The position numbers were made by a program, and so were the translations under genes. This document shows positions 15,467 to 24,181 of a stretch of DNA of 32,056 nt, in pieces. Each line of letters opens with the position of its first letter. Position 1 is the first letter of the stretch. A model generated the notes under the pieces. It worked only from the letters and a program-made list of their open reading frames with translations. It made no database searches and was not told where the DNA came from. The stretch is from Zetaproteobacteria bacterium CG_4_9_14_3_um_filter_49_83 (lineage in GTDB: Bacteria > Pseudomonadota > Zetaproteobacteria > Mariprofundales > Mariprofundaceae): positions 1 to 32,056 of the forward strand of contig PFXG01000047.1 in NCBI GenBank assembly GCA_002791545.1. Reading direction: 5' to 3'.

Positions 15467-17424
15467 CTGAGTCCAAACAGGAACCAATTAAAATCAAGGA
15501 ATTGGGCGCGTTGATGTCGCGTGGCAAAAGTGCCGGCTACATTACGTATGATGACCTGAATAAACATTTGCCGGGCGGACTGGTTTCGGCAGATCGTATT
15601 GAACAGGTGATTAACGTCTTCACTGAAATGGGTATTGAGGTGGTCGATCCCGAGCGTGCACCAACCGGTGCTTACGCCATGCGTAAAGATCGTTTGCGCA
15701 AGGAAGATTCAGCGCTGCGTGCAGATACGACGACTCTCGGTACAGTAATCCGGATTGATGACCCGGTGCGTATGTATTTGCGTGAAATGGGAACTGTTGA
15801 GCTGTTAACGCGTGAAGGCGAAATTGAAATCGCTCGCCGCATTGAAGAGGGTCGCTTACAGATCCATGAGGCGATTTGCCTTTGCCCTGCAACGTTCCGC
15901 AGCATTATGGATTTGGGCGAACGCGTCATTCGCATCCGTGATGAGGCTATTGAAAACGATGAAGAGATGAACTTCCGTAATATTCTCGATATCGATGATA
16001 AGGTAGTGAACTCGGCTGCAATTGCTGAGTATGAGAAACGACTGAATAATCTTGATGATGAGGAAGATGAGCCGGAAGAGCCTGAAAAATTGGATCCGGA
16101 ACAACTCTCTGCGGCAATTAAAGCACGTACTGCAACACCTGACGGGACACCGATGGAAGAAACGGTGATTACCAAGGAAGAGCAGCTGGAAGAAGCGCTG
16201 AAGCATTTCAGTGCCGCAAAAGAAGCACATGATGAGTTCATGACCATCAAGAAGAAGTTGGAAAAGAAAGCTGATGAAAAGCTTCAGGCTCGCCTTGCTG
16301 AGCTGTTGCAAATCATGTTGACTGAGTTGGTAGCGATTCCATTTTCAAACAACCAGATCGAGGCATTGATTCAGAAATTCAAACGCGCTGTTGAGCGTGT
16401 GCGTGGTTATGAAAGAGAAATTCGAGATCTGTCTTTGGCGGCCAAGATGCCGCGCAAGGCCTTCATCGATAGCTTTGTTCCAAATATCAGCAATGAAAAA
16501 TGGGTGAAGCTTGTTCAGGAAGAGTTTGCCGGTAAGCCATGGATGCCGGCATTTGAAGAAGCTTCCGAAAAAATTCTTGAGCAACAGTTGCGTCTGAAAC
16601 GTGTTGAGCAAGAAAGCGAAATGCATGTGACTGAGCTGAAGGAAGTTGCCCGGAAACTGACGATGGGTGAAGCCAAGATGCGTCAGGCCAAGCGTGAGAT
16701 GATCGAGGCGAATCTGCGTCTGGTTATTTCTATCGCTAAAAAATATACCAACCGTGGCCTGGGTTTCCTTGATCTGATTCAGGAAGGCAATATCGGTTTG
16801 ATGAAAGCCGTGGACAAGTTCGAGTGGCGTCGCGGTTACAAGTTTTCGACTTACGCCACCTGGTGGATTCGACAGGCAATTACGCGTTCTATTGCTGATC
16901 AGGCCAGAACGATCCGAATTCCGGTGCACATGATTGAAACCATCAATAAAATGATGCGTGTATCGCGTCAGATTGCACAGGAAATCGGCCGTGAGCCAAC
17001 GCCGGAAGAATTGGCTCAACATCTCGAAATGCCACTGGATAAAGTGAAACAGATTCTGGAAGTGGCTAAAGAGCCGGTGTCACTGGAAACCCCTATTGGT
17101 GATGATGAAGATTCTCAACTGGGCGATTTCGTCGAAGATGAAAATGCTGAAGATCCTCTCGATGGAGCGATCAGTGCTTCTTTGCAGCTGGCAACGCTGG
17201 AGGTGCTTGAGAATTTAACTTCCAGAGAAGAAAAAGTCTTACGCATGCGTTTTGGTATCGGTATGAATACTGACCATACACTGGAAGAAGTCGGTAAACA
17301 GTTTGGCGTCACCAGAGAACGTATCAGGCAAATTGAGGCTAAAGCTCTGCGTAAACTCAGGCATCCATCCAGATCACATAAATTAAAAACATTTGCGGAT
17401 TCAAACGAGGATGCACTCGGTTGA
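15463..17424 (+). CDS. rpoD: Primary sigma factor RpoD (sigma-70)
   Basis: The housekeeping sigma factor of 653 residues. Region 1.1 spans about 5-65. Region 1.2 is [21 protein letters not shown] long acidic non-conserved region follows ([13 protein letters not shown]), typical of proteobacterial RpoD. Region 2 begins near 415 with [20 protein letters not shown] and contains [17 protein letters not shown], the -10 recognition helix. Region 3 follows, and region 4 (about 583-645) contains [20 protein letters not shown], the -35 recognition helix-turn-helix. It is slightly longer than E. coli RpoD (613), mainly in the non-conserved region. It overlaps dnaG by four bases. No strong terminator was found after it. 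Confidence 0.98.
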   Translation: MTESKQEPIKIKELGALMSRGKSAGYITYDDLNKHLPGGLVSADRIEQVINVFTEMGIEVVDPERAPTGAYAMRKDRLRKEDSALRADTTTLGTVIRIDDPVRMYLREMGTVELLTREGEIEIARRIEEGRLQIHEAICLCPATFRSIMDLGERVIRIRDEAIENDEEMNFRNILDIDDKVVNSAAIAEYEKRLNNLDDEEDEPEEPEKLDPEQLSAAIKARTATPDGTPMEETVITKEEQLEEALKHFSAAKEAHDEFMTIKKKLEKKADEKLQARLAELLQIMLTELVAIPFSNNQIEALIQKFKRAVERVRGYEREIRDLSLAAKMPRKAFIDSFVPNISNEKWVKLVQEEFAGKPWMPAFEEASEKILEQQLRLKRVEQESEMHVTELKEVARKLTMGEAKMRQAKREMIEANLRLVISIAKKYTNRGLGFLDLIQEGNIGLMKAVDKFEWRRGYKFSTYATWWIRQAITRSIADQARTIRIPVHMIETINKMMRVSRQIAQEIGREPTPEELAQHLEMPLDKVKQILEVAKEPVSLETPIGDDEDSQLGDFVEDENAEDPLDGAISASLQLATLEVLENLTSREEKVLRMRFGIGMNTDHTLEEVGKQFGVTRERIRQIEAKALRKLRHPSRSHKLKTFADSNEDALG

Positions 17425-17461
17425 TCAATGCTAATGAAGTGAGCATAATCGGTTGAATCAT

Positions 17462-17470
17462 TGATATAAG
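17462..17470 (+). promoter_or_regulatory. Possible extended -10 promoter before the SDR gene
   Basis: TGATATAAG matches an extended -10 element (TGnTATAAT) 18 bases ahead of the SDR start codon. The identical nonamer occurs before the Na/Pi transporter gene at 24152-24160. No good -35 hexamer is visible, which is tolerated in extended -10 promoters. Tentative. Confidence 0.35.
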
Positions 17471-17487
17471 GATTTGGGGGAATAACG

Positions 17488-18420
17488 ATGACAAAGCAAG
17501 TATGTATCATTGGTGGAAGCGGGTTCGTTGGAAGGGCCATTGCCCGGCAGTGTGTAGACGCCGGATATCGTGTTACTGTGGCTTGTCGTCACCCTGAAAA
17601 AGCCCGGGATATGCTGGTAGACGGGATCCGCCTGATGAAGGCGGATATCGCTGATGGCAAAGGGCTTGATGATGCGATGGCTGGTGCTGATTGTGTGATT
17701 AATCTGGTTGGACTGTTGGCCCCGGCAGGGCGTTATACGTTTGAATCAGCGCATGTTCTGGGTACAGAGCATATTATTGAAACAGCGCAGCGACTTGATA
17801 TTCCACAATATCTGCATATGAGTGCACTTGGAGCAGGTCTGGTGGCAGATAGTATTTACGCTTCGACCAAGGGAGAAGCCGAAAGTCGCGTGCACGAATC
17901 CAGTCTGAACTGGACGATTGTACGCCCATCTGTCATCTACGGCTATGGCGATTCGTTTTTTAATAAATTCAAAATGTTGTCTAAATTTGGCCCTGTGTTC
18001 CCGGTTATTGCTGCCGGCACTAAATTTCAGCCCGTTTGGGTTGACGATGTGGCACGTGTCTTTGTGCAAAGTATCGGCAACCGTCATGTGACACATAAGA
18101 CATTCGAACTCGCAGGGCCGGATGTGTTCACCTTCGAACAATTGTTGCATCTGCTAATGGAATCACTTGGACGCCAGCGTATTTTTGTAAGGGTGCCCGA
18201 TGCTATTGCTAAATTGCTGGCGGCATCACCACTGCCGATGATTACTTTAGATCAATATCGCTTGCTGCAGCATGATAATGTCGTCAAAGGTGAAGCTTTT
18301 CCTGCTCAGTTTGGTCAGGCCGCATCAGTAGAAAAAGTGCTGCCGACATATATTTGTGGTTTACAACCTTCTCGTATCCAGCACAAGCTTTCAGCACTGC
18401 GTCAGTCTTACCGGCATTAG
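17488..18420 (+). CDS. NDUFA9-like atypical short-chain dehydrogenase
   Basis: An NAD(P)-binding protein of 310 residues. The N-terminal Rossmann motif is CIIGGSGFVGRAIARQ, followed by a conserved ADCVINLVGLL, the YASTKGEAE box (Tyr-x3-Lys) and WTIVRPSVIYG. The overall pattern resembles the atypical SDR group that includes the mitochondrial complex I accessory subunit NDUFA9 and many bacterial nucleoside-diphosphate-sugar epimerase-like proteins. The substrate, if any, is unknown; some relatives bind the nucleotide structurally. The ribosome binding site is GGGGGA (17476-17481). plsY starts within about ten bases of the stop, so the two are probably cotranscribed. Confidence 0.85.
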   Translation: MTKQVCIIGGSGFVGRAIARQCVDAGYRVTVACRHPEKARDMLVDGIRLMKADIADGKGLDDAMAGADCVINLVGLLAPAGRYTFESAHVLGTEHIIETAQRLDIPQYLHMSALGAGLVADSIYASTKGEAESRVHESSLNWTIVRPSVIYGYGDSFFNKFKMLSKFGPVFPVIAAGTKFQPVWVDDVARVFVQSIGNRHVTHKTFELAGPDVFTFEQLLHLLMESLGRQRIFVRVPDAIAKLLAASPLPMITLDQYRLLQHDNVVKGEAFPAQFGQAASVEKVLPTYICGLQPSRIQHKLSALRQSYRH

Positions 18421-18428
18421 GCATTAAC

Positions 18429-19028
18429 TTGGAGTCGCTTGATATTCTGCTGCCAGCTGTAGCAGTTTCTTATCTTCTGGGTTCCATTCCCTTTGGTTTA
18501 TTGATTGCACGGGCAATTTCCGGTGTCGATCCTCGCCTGCATGGCAGCGGTAATATAGGTGCTACCAATGCCATGCGTTCAGGTGGAAAACTGGTCGGTG
18601 TGTTAACACTTATGGCTGACATTGCAAAAGCGGCAATACCCGTAGCTGTGGCATTGTACATGCAGGCCAGTGAAAATCTGCTGGCGATGGTTGGCTTTGC
18701 TGCATTTGCCGGGCATTGCTTTCCTGTCTGGTTGAAGTTTAAAGGTGGTAAGGGTGTGGCCACCATGTTCGGGGTGATGCTGCCCTGGATGCCATGGGTT
18801 GCGGTGGCTGCATTTCTGATCTGGTTTCTAACATTTAAGGCAAGTGATTATGTATCACTGGCATCTGTACTGGCTGGTCTGGTGCTGCCGCTATTGGCAT
18901 GGCTGATGCAAGGTTCTTTGTCTGCCATCGTGCTTAGCGCCTTAATCGGGCTGATTGTGATGATCCGCCATCAGGGTAATTTGTTGCGTATTTATCGTGG
19001 TGAGGAGCCCAAAGCTTCTAAAAAATAA
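18429..19028 (+). CDS. plsY: Glycerol-3-phosphate acyltransferase PlsY
   Basis: This inner-membrane enzyme transfers acyl groups from acyl-phosphate to glycerol-3-phosphate, the first step of phospholipid synthesis. The three signature blocks are visible: SYLLGSIPFGLLIA and GSGNIGATNAMRSGGK near the N-terminus, HCFPVWLKFKGGKGVAT in the middle, and IRHQGNLLRIYRGEE at the end. No ATG precedes the first helix. TTG 18429 gives 199 residues, the normal length, and has a weak AGG at 18418-18420; the frame is open back to 18354 inside the SDR gene, so the start is uncertain. Cotranscription with the SDR gene is likely. Confidence 0.93.
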   Translation: MESLDILLPAVAVSYLLGSIPFGLLIARAISGVDPRLHGSGNIGATNAMRSGGKLVGVLTLMADIAKAAIPVAVALYMQASENLLAMVGFAAFAGHCFPVWLKFKGGKGVATMFGVMLPWMPWVAVAAFLIWFLTFKASDYVSLASVLAGLVLPLLAWLMQGSLSAIVLSALIGLIVMIRHQGNLLRIYRGEEPKASKK

Positions 19029-19101
19029 TTCTTGCAGGGACAATACACCTTGCAGTCCTTTTTCAAGCGTGACATCCTTTGATTTTGTCTGTTAAGTTCA
19101 G

Positions 19102-19114
19102 CAGTTATGCTGGG
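19102..19114 (+). promoter_or_regulatory. 13-bp motif shared with the slt leader
   Basis: Second copy of CAGTTATGCTGGG (the other is at 6553-6565). Here the last Gs run into the ribosome binding site GGGAGG of the LysM protein gene. TATGCT could be a -10 element but no good -35 is seen at 17 bases. Confidence 0.3.
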
Positions 19115-19122
19115 AGGTTCAT

Positions 19123-20199
19123 ATGAATTCCGAGTTTTTCCGTATTCTGATGGTTGCTATGCTGATGCTCGTATTTGCGCCAGTTGTTGATGCCGCGCAG
19201 AACAATACTTCAGGCCAAACCATTGAAATCGATGATGCAGGGCAATTGAAAGTGGATATTGTGCAACCTTATGTCGTTAAAAAAGGCGATACCCTGTGGG
19301 ATATTGCGAACTATTTCTTTCAGGATCCTCACACCTGGATGAAAATCTGGGAAAACAATCTCTATATCAGCAATCCTGATCTTATCTATCCGGGCAATAA
19401 AATCTGGTTCAGCGTCAAGGAGCAGGAAAAAACCGGTGGTTTGACGACCATTCCAACCATTCGCCCTGAACCTACATTGCTGGTGAAAGAAGTTGAACGT
19501 TCCGAACCTCCTATTGATACCAGTTTGTATGTTACGGCACTGGAAAGACAGGACTTTATCGATAGCAATGGTGTTGAGGGCATTGGATATATCGTAGGTT
19601 CAGAAAATGAGCGGCTTAATTTCGGTGCGGATGACAAGCTTTATCTGAAACTTTCACAGCCTGCCAAATCCGGTGATATGCTCGATATTTTCAGAACATC
19701 GGGTGAGATTGTAGACCCGGAAAGTGGTGATGTGGTTGGTGTTCTGGTTGAACATCACGGGCAGTTGAAAGTGCTTTCGCGTAGCGATGATGTGTATCGC
19801 GCTACAGTGACGCGCTCATTTGCTGAAATTATGCGTGGTGATCGTTTGAAGCCTGCCAAACATATAAACCCGAGAATCGAACCGGTTTATCCTGCTTATG
19901 TGAAACAAGGGAAGGTCTTGTATATACAGGATGATGGTGTTGAAGCCGGTCAGCATCAGAACATCGGCATCAGTCTGGGAATTGTAGATGGTATGACGCC
20001 CGGAACAGTGTTGTCAGTTCATCGCAAAGGCCGTGTGATTCAAGACAAGGTTACCCATGATGACTTGCAATTGCCTGAAGAAAAAATAGGTGAAATTATG
20101 GTTCTGGTACCGCAGAAAAATGCGTCACTGGCAATGATTTCTGCTTCTCTGACATCAATCCATCTGGGCGATATTATCCGCAATCAGGCCAGTCATTAA
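19123..20199 (+). CDS. LysM-domain exported protein
   Basis: A 358-residue envelope protein. The signal peptide is FFRILMVAMLMLVFAPVVDA. A single LysM domain follows (about 49-100): YVVKKGDTLWDIANYFFQDP and LIYPGNKIWF, which binds peptidoglycan glycan chains. The remaining 250 residues are beta-rich, without a catalytic motif I recognise. Proteins of this build are frequently encoded immediately before dprA in Proteobacteria. A strong ribosome binding site (GGGAGG) precedes ATG 19123. An anchoring or scaffolding role at the cell wall is inferred from LysM only. Confidence 0.88.
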   Translation: MNSEFFRILMVAMLMLVFAPVVDAAQNNTSGQTIEIDDAGQLKVDIVQPYVVKKGDTLWDIANYFFQDPHTWMKIWENNLYISNPDLIYPGNKIWFSVKEQEKTGGLTTIPTIRPEPTLLVKEVERSEPPIDTSLYVTALERQDFIDSNGVEGIGYIVGSENERLNFGADDKLYLKLSQPAKSGDMLDIFRTSGEIVDPESGDVVGVLVEHHGQLKVLSRSDDVYRATVTRSFAEIMRGDRLKPAKHINPRIEPVYPAYVKQGKVLYIQDDGVEAGQHQNIGISLGIVDGMTPGTVLSVHRKGRVIQDKVTHDDLQLPEEKIGEIMVLVPQKNASLAMISASLTSIHLGDIIRNQASH

Positions 20200-20219
20200 G
20201 AGCATATTTTCTGTTATCT

Positions 20220-21314
20220 GTGATATCACCTTCGGCTGAAGCATATCTCAGGTTGAGTCTCGTTCGTGGCATTGGTCCGCGAACGGGAAGAAAAATTGTG
20301 CAGCGCTGTGGCGATATAAGGGCGCTATGGCAGCAGTCCAGAATCCAGTTACAAAGCCTTGAAGATATTTCGCTTAAGCTTATTGAAGCTTTGCTTGGCT
20401 CGGATGTTCAGTTGACGCAATCGGTGATTGAATTCTGCCAGCACGCCGGAATCTCAGTTGTTGGTATCGAAGATGATGCTTATCCTGAATTACTCCTGCC
20501 ATTGGAGGATGCGCCGCTGGTTTTGTTTGTGCGCGGCCATGTGGAAGCTCTTTTACATCATCATATGCTGGCCGTGGTCGGTTCGAGAAAAGCCTCAGCG
20601 GAAGATAAATGGATCGCCAGAAAATGGTCGAGAGAGCTCTCTGCCAATGATGTGTGCGTGGTCAGTGGTATGGCGTATGGCATTGATTCGGCAGCGCATC
20701 GCGGCGCGCTGGATGCCAGCTCACCAACCATGGCAGTTCTGGGTTGCGGACTTTCAACCATCAATACGTTGCAGGACAGACAGGTCAGGGCGATATGTGA
20801 TGCCGGTGGTGTTGTGGTAAGTGAATTTCTGCCACAGCAGGAAGCCAGAGCAGAGTTCTTTCCCAGACGCAACAGGGTGATTGCTGGTTTATCACACGCC
20901 ACACTGGTGGTGGCTGCCGAGATTCGCTCAGGGTCATTGATTACCGCGAATTTGGCGGCAGGGTACGGTCGTGAGGTGATGGTTGTACCTGGCTCGGTAT
21001 TGAATTCCGGGCACTCGGGTTGTCATCAGCTGATTCGTGATGGTGCGTTGCTGGTTGATTCAACTGATGCAGTGTTACAAGCCATGCAGTGGAGAACTGC
21101 GGAGTGTAACCGGAGTGTTTCAGAAATATTGTCGAGCTGCACAGATGATGAGCGCCGACTTGTCATGGCACTGGATAGCGGCGTGTTACATCTGGATGCA
21201 ATATCTGATGTCTGTGGCTTGACCATTACGGAGCTTTCCCCCATCTTGCTGGCGCTTGAACTACGTGAGGCAATTGTTCGTTTGCCCGGTAGTCGTTATG
21301 CGCTTGCAAAGTAG
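20220..21314 (+). CDS. dprA: DNA-processing protein DprA (Smf)
   Basis: A cytosolic single-strand DNA binder that loads RecA on incoming DNA during natural transformation. The N-terminal SAM/HhH-like part contains LVRGIGPRTGRKIVQR. The Rossmann core has VVGSRKAS, VVSGMAYGIDSAAHRGAL, FFPRRNRVIAGLSHATLVV, SGSLITANLA and EVMVVPGSV. A C-terminal winged-helix domain (about 300-364) is present. The length of 364 is normal. The start is GTG 20220, 20 bases after the LysM gene stop, with no clear ribosome binding site. DprA is widespread and does not by itself prove competence. topA follows after 22 bases. Confidence 0.95.
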   Translation: MISPSAEAYLRLSLVRGIGPRTGRKIVQRCGDIRALWQQSRIQLQSLEDISLKLIEALLGSDVQLTQSVIEFCQHAGISVVGIEDDAYPELLLPLEDAPLVLFVRGHVEALLHHHMLAVVGSRKASAEDKWIARKWSRELSANDVCVVSGMAYGIDSAAHRGALDASSPTMAVLGCGLSTINTLQDRQVRAICDAGGVVVSEFLPQQEARAEFFPRRNRVIAGLSHATLVVAAEIRSGSLITANLAAGYGREVMVVPGSVLNSGHSGCHQLIRDGALLVDSTDAVLQAMQWRTAECNRSVSEILSSCTDDERRLVMALDSGVLHLDAISDVCGLTITELSPILLALELREAIVRLPGSRYALAK

Positions 21315-21336
21315 CAATCCCAATCTGGAGGCATGC

Positions 21337-23607
21337 ATGAGTGCAGTTGTGGTGGTGGAATCACCAGCCAAATCTAAGACCATTGAGAAGTATCTGGGCA
21401 AAGGCTATAAAGTTCTTGCTTCTTATGGGCATGTTCGTGCATTTCCGAAAAAAGATGGTTCTGTAGATCCAGATCGTGATTTTGCTATTACCTATGAGGT
21501 GATTGAAGATAAGAAGAAGCGTCTGGATGCCATTGAAAAAGCTCTGAAAAATGCCGATGAACTTATTCTAGCCAGCGATTTGGATCGTGAGGGTGAGGCT
21601 ATTGCCTGGCACGTCGCTGATGAGCTGGATCGCCGTGGCGCGCTGGTAGGTAAGACCATTAAACGTATTACCTTTCATGAGATAACCAAGAAGGCAATTG
21701 ATCACGCGATGCAGCATCCGACAGATGTGAATATGAAACTGGTCGATGCTCAACAGGCACGAAGTTCACTGGATTATCTGGTTGGTTTTACATTGTCACC
21801 ATTGCTTTGGCGAAAAGTGCGTACCGGTTTATCTGCCGGTCGTGTGCAGTCAGTGGCTTTGCGACTGATTTGTGATCGGGAAGCCCATATTCGTGCCTTC
21901 AAGCCGCGTGAATACTGGAGCATTGAAACCAACTGCGAAGTCGGCCAATCACCATTTCAGGCTCAATTGCATGCACTGGATGGTAAAAGCCTGTCCAAAT
22001 TCGCCATCGCTGATGGTGTGCAGGCGCGGGATATTGCCGCTCGTTTAAAACTGGAATCATTCAAGGTTGCTGATGTTCAGAAGAAACAGGCCAAGCAACA
22101 CCCGGCGCCACCGTTTATTACCTCAACGCTGCAAATGGACGCTGCCAGAAAGCTGGGCTTTACGGCGCGTAAGACGATGCAGATCGCTCAGAAATTATAT
22201 GAGGGTGTGGATATTAACGGCGAGAGAACCGGTCTGATAACGTATATGCGTACCGATTCGGTGGCACTGTCTACGGATGCCTTGAACGACATGCGGGAGC
22301 ATATTCAGCAGTCATTTGGTAGCGCCTACTTGCCTGATAAAGCACGTGTTTTTAAATCAACTAGTAAAAACGCTCAGGAAGCGCATGAAGCAATTCGTCC
22401 GACGGCTGTTGACCGAACGCCGCAAGCGATGTCAAATCAGCTGCAAGGCGATGAATGGAAGCTGTATAGCCTGATCTGGAAGCGGGCCGTAGCATCTCAG
22501 ATGTCGCCTGCGATATTAGACCAGGTGCGTTCGGATATTGATTCTCAAACTATGACACTCAGGGCAACGGGTTCAACGCTGACTTTTCCGGGCTTCAGAA
22601 AACTGTACATGGAAAGTACCGATGAGCCGGTCAAAGATGATGCTGACAGGCTTTTGCCAGTAATGAATGTTGGTGATGCTGTGCTGGTTAGTGATATTTC
22701 GCCCAAACAGCATTTTACTGAACCTAAACCACGTTTTACCGAAGCATCACTGGTCAAGGAGCTGGAAGCCAACGGTATTGGCAGACCTTCGACTTATGCA
22801 TCTATTTTGAATGTGCTTCGTCAACGTGAATATGTGGAAATGGACAAAAAACGATTTGTGCCTACCGATATTGGTGAAATCGTTAATAAATTTCTGGTTC
22901 AATACTTTGCCAATATCGTTGAGCCGACGTTTACAGCAGAGGTGGAAGACAAGCTGGATGCTATCGCCAGAGGTGAAGCCAACTGGAAAAAACTGCTGCG
23001 TGATTTCTGGGGGCCATTTAAAGCCCAGATTGATGATACACAGGAAAACGTTAAACGATCCGATGTGACACATGAGGAGACTGACGAGGTTTGTACCGAG
23101 TGTGGTAAACCGATGGCGATTAAACTGGGACGTTATGGTAAGTTTATTGCCTGTACCGGTTATCCTGAGTGTAAAAATTCGCGCCCAATCAACGGTGATA
23201 AAGTAGCTGCGGCAGAACCGGAACTAAGCGATCAGAAGTGCGACAAATGCGGTGAGTCGATGGCTATTAAACACGGTCGTTTTGGCAAGTTTCTGGGCTG
23301 TTCTGCTTATCCCAAATGCAAAAATATCCAGCCCTTGGAGAAACCAAGGGATACCGGCATAGCCTGTCCGGATTGTGGTAAGGGAACATTTCTGGAGAAA
23401 AAATCTCGACGCGGCAAAGTGTTCTTTTCATGTTCTGCATATCCGAAGTGTAAAAAAGCACTGTGGAATGAACCGGTTAATCAAGCATGTCCGGAATGTG
23501 GTGCACCGTTTGTAACCAAAAAAACAACCAAACGTCGCGGAACAGAATTGGTATGTGCCGAAGAAACATGCAAATGGACGGAGCAAATTGAGGCTCCTGA
23601 AGCCTGA
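21337..23607 (+). CDS. topA: DNA topoisomerase I (type IA)
   Basis: This enzyme relaxes negative supercoils by transient single-strand breakage. The N-terminal TOPRIM domain contains VVVESPAKSKTIEKYLG and SDLDREGEAIAWHV. The catalytic tyrosine is Tyr303 in LITYMRTDSVALS. The C-terminus carries four zinc-ribbon repeats beginning CTECGKP, CDKCGES, CPDCGKG and CPECGAP, the first three ending in CTGYPECKN or CSAYPKCK. At 756 residues it is somewhat shorter than E. coli TopA (865). I chose ATG 21337 because GGAGG sits at about 21327-21331 and the product begins as in the family; the frame is open back to 21256 inside dprA. The dprA-topA order is conserved in many bacteria. Confidence 0.97.
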   Translation: MSAVVVVESPAKSKTIEKYLGKGYKVLASYGHVRAFPKKDGSVDPDRDFAITYEVIEDKKKRLDAIEKALKNADELILASDLDREGEAIAWHVADELDRRGALVGKTIKRITFHEITKKAIDHAMQHPTDVNMKLVDAQQARSSLDYLVGFTLSPLLWRKVRTGLSAGRVQSVALRLICDREAHIRAFKPREYWSIETNCEVGQSPFQAQLHALDGKSLSKFAIADGVQARDIAARLKLESFKVADVQKKQAKQHPAPPFITSTLQMDAARKLGFTARKTMQIAQKLYEGVDINGERTGLITYMRTDSVALSTDALNDMREHIQQSFGSAYLPDKARVFKSTSKNAQEAHEAIRPTAVDRTPQAMSNQLQGDEWKLYSLIWKRAVASQMSPAILDQVRSDIDSQTMTLRATGSTLTFPGFRKLYMESTDEPVKDDADRLLPVMNVGDAVLVSDISPKQHFTEPKPRFTEASLVKELEANGIGRPSTYASILNVLRQREYVEMDKKRFVPTDIGEIVNKFLVQYFANIVEPTFTAEVEDKLDAIARGEANWKKLLRDFWGPFKAQIDDTQENVKRSDVTHEETDEVCTECGKPMAIKLGRYGKFIACTGYPECKNSRPINGDKVAAAEPELSDQKCDKCGESMAIKHGRFGKFLGCSAYPKCKNIQPLEKPRDTGIACPDCGKGTFLEKKSRRGKVFFSCSAYPKCKKALWNEPVNQACPECGAPFVTKKTTKRRGTELVCAEETCKWTEQIEAPEA

Positions 23608-23627
23608 TTCTTCGCGCTGATAGTCGG

Positions 23628-24086
23628 ATGACTGAGATGCTGGTGATTCGGCCTGTTTGTCTGGATAGCGATTTTGAAGCGATTGATCGCCTGAACAAGC
23701 AAGCCTTTGTTGAATGCTGGTCAACTGAAGGGCTTTATTCGGCATTGTTGGCGGGTATGGATTGTTTTGTGCTTGAAGATCACGGCCAAATTATTGCCTA
23801 TGTACTAAGTCAGGATTTGCTGGGCTGGGTGGAAGTTATGCAGCTGGCTGTAGCTGCACCGTATCGCAGGCGGGGCATGGCGGTTGCGCTGATGCAACAT
23901 CTGATACATCAAAAGCATCATTTAGAAAAAATAGTGCTGGAAGTAAGAGACTCTAATCTGGCTGCCCGTCGTTTGTATCAGCAACTGGGGTTTCAGGAGA
24001 CGGGCAGGCGCAAGGGTTATTATCAGCCTTTGGCGATGATGACCAAGAGCGAAGATGCAGTGATCATGGAACGGGCAGGGCTGTGA
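23628..24086 (+). CDS. rimI: Ribosomal-protein-alanine N-acetyltransferase RimI
   Basis: A GNAT-fold acetyltransferase, 152 residues. The acetyl-CoA site is in VMQLAVAAPYRRRGMAVALM (Arg-x2-Gly-x-Ala). The RimI hallmark LEVRDSNLAARRLYQQLGF followed by GRRKGYYQ and EDAVIM is present. In E. coli RimI acetylates the N-terminal alanine of S18; homologues also modify other proteins. ATG 23628 and ATG 23637 are both possible starts. It lies 20 bases after topA. tsaB, a frequent neighbour, is absent here. Confidence 0.92.
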   Translation: MTEMLVIRPVCLDSDFEAIDRLNKQAFVECWSTEGLYSALLAGMDCFVLEDHGQIIAYVLSQDLLGWVEVMQLAVAAPYRRRGMAVALMQHLIHQKHHLEKIVLEVRDSNLAARRLYQQLGFQETGRRKGYYQPLAMMTKSEDAVIMERAGL

Positions 24087-24093
24087 ATTTATC

Positions 24094-24167
24094 CTGTGAG
24101 CATTGAATGAAGCCATACATTCATAAAGCAATGGGTATTAAGTGGAAAATGTGATATAAGCTCACAG
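24094..24167 (+). promoter_or_regulatory. Inverted repeat and extended -10 element before the Na/Pi transporter
   Basis: CTGTGAGC (24094-24101) and GCTCACAG (24160-24167) are an exact 8-bp inverted repeat enclosing a smaller TGAATG/CATTCA hairpin. A TGATATAAG extended -10 (24152-24160) abuts the right arm. Binding at the arms would therefore touch the core promoter. It does not look like a Pho box. The ribosome binding site GAGAGG lies just downstream (24167-24172). Confidence 0.4.
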
Positions 24168-24181
24168 AGAGGTAAATCGCG

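Noticed and set aside
15672-16250. 192-codon minus-strand frame opposite rpoD, very Ser- and Arg-rich
   Set aside because: The composition is the mirror of an acidic, Glu/Asp-rich coding region; no ribosome binding site and no family match.
16345-17022. 225-codon minus-strand open frame opposite rpoD
   Set aside because: It is fully inside a certain gene on the other strand, has no recognisable motif, and is rich in residues expected from antisense of conserved sigma-factor codons.
19029-19075. Terminator after plsY
   Set aside because: Only a GGAC/GTCC stem of four pairs with a long loop precedes TTTTT; too weak, although a CTTGCAG direct repeat occurs there.
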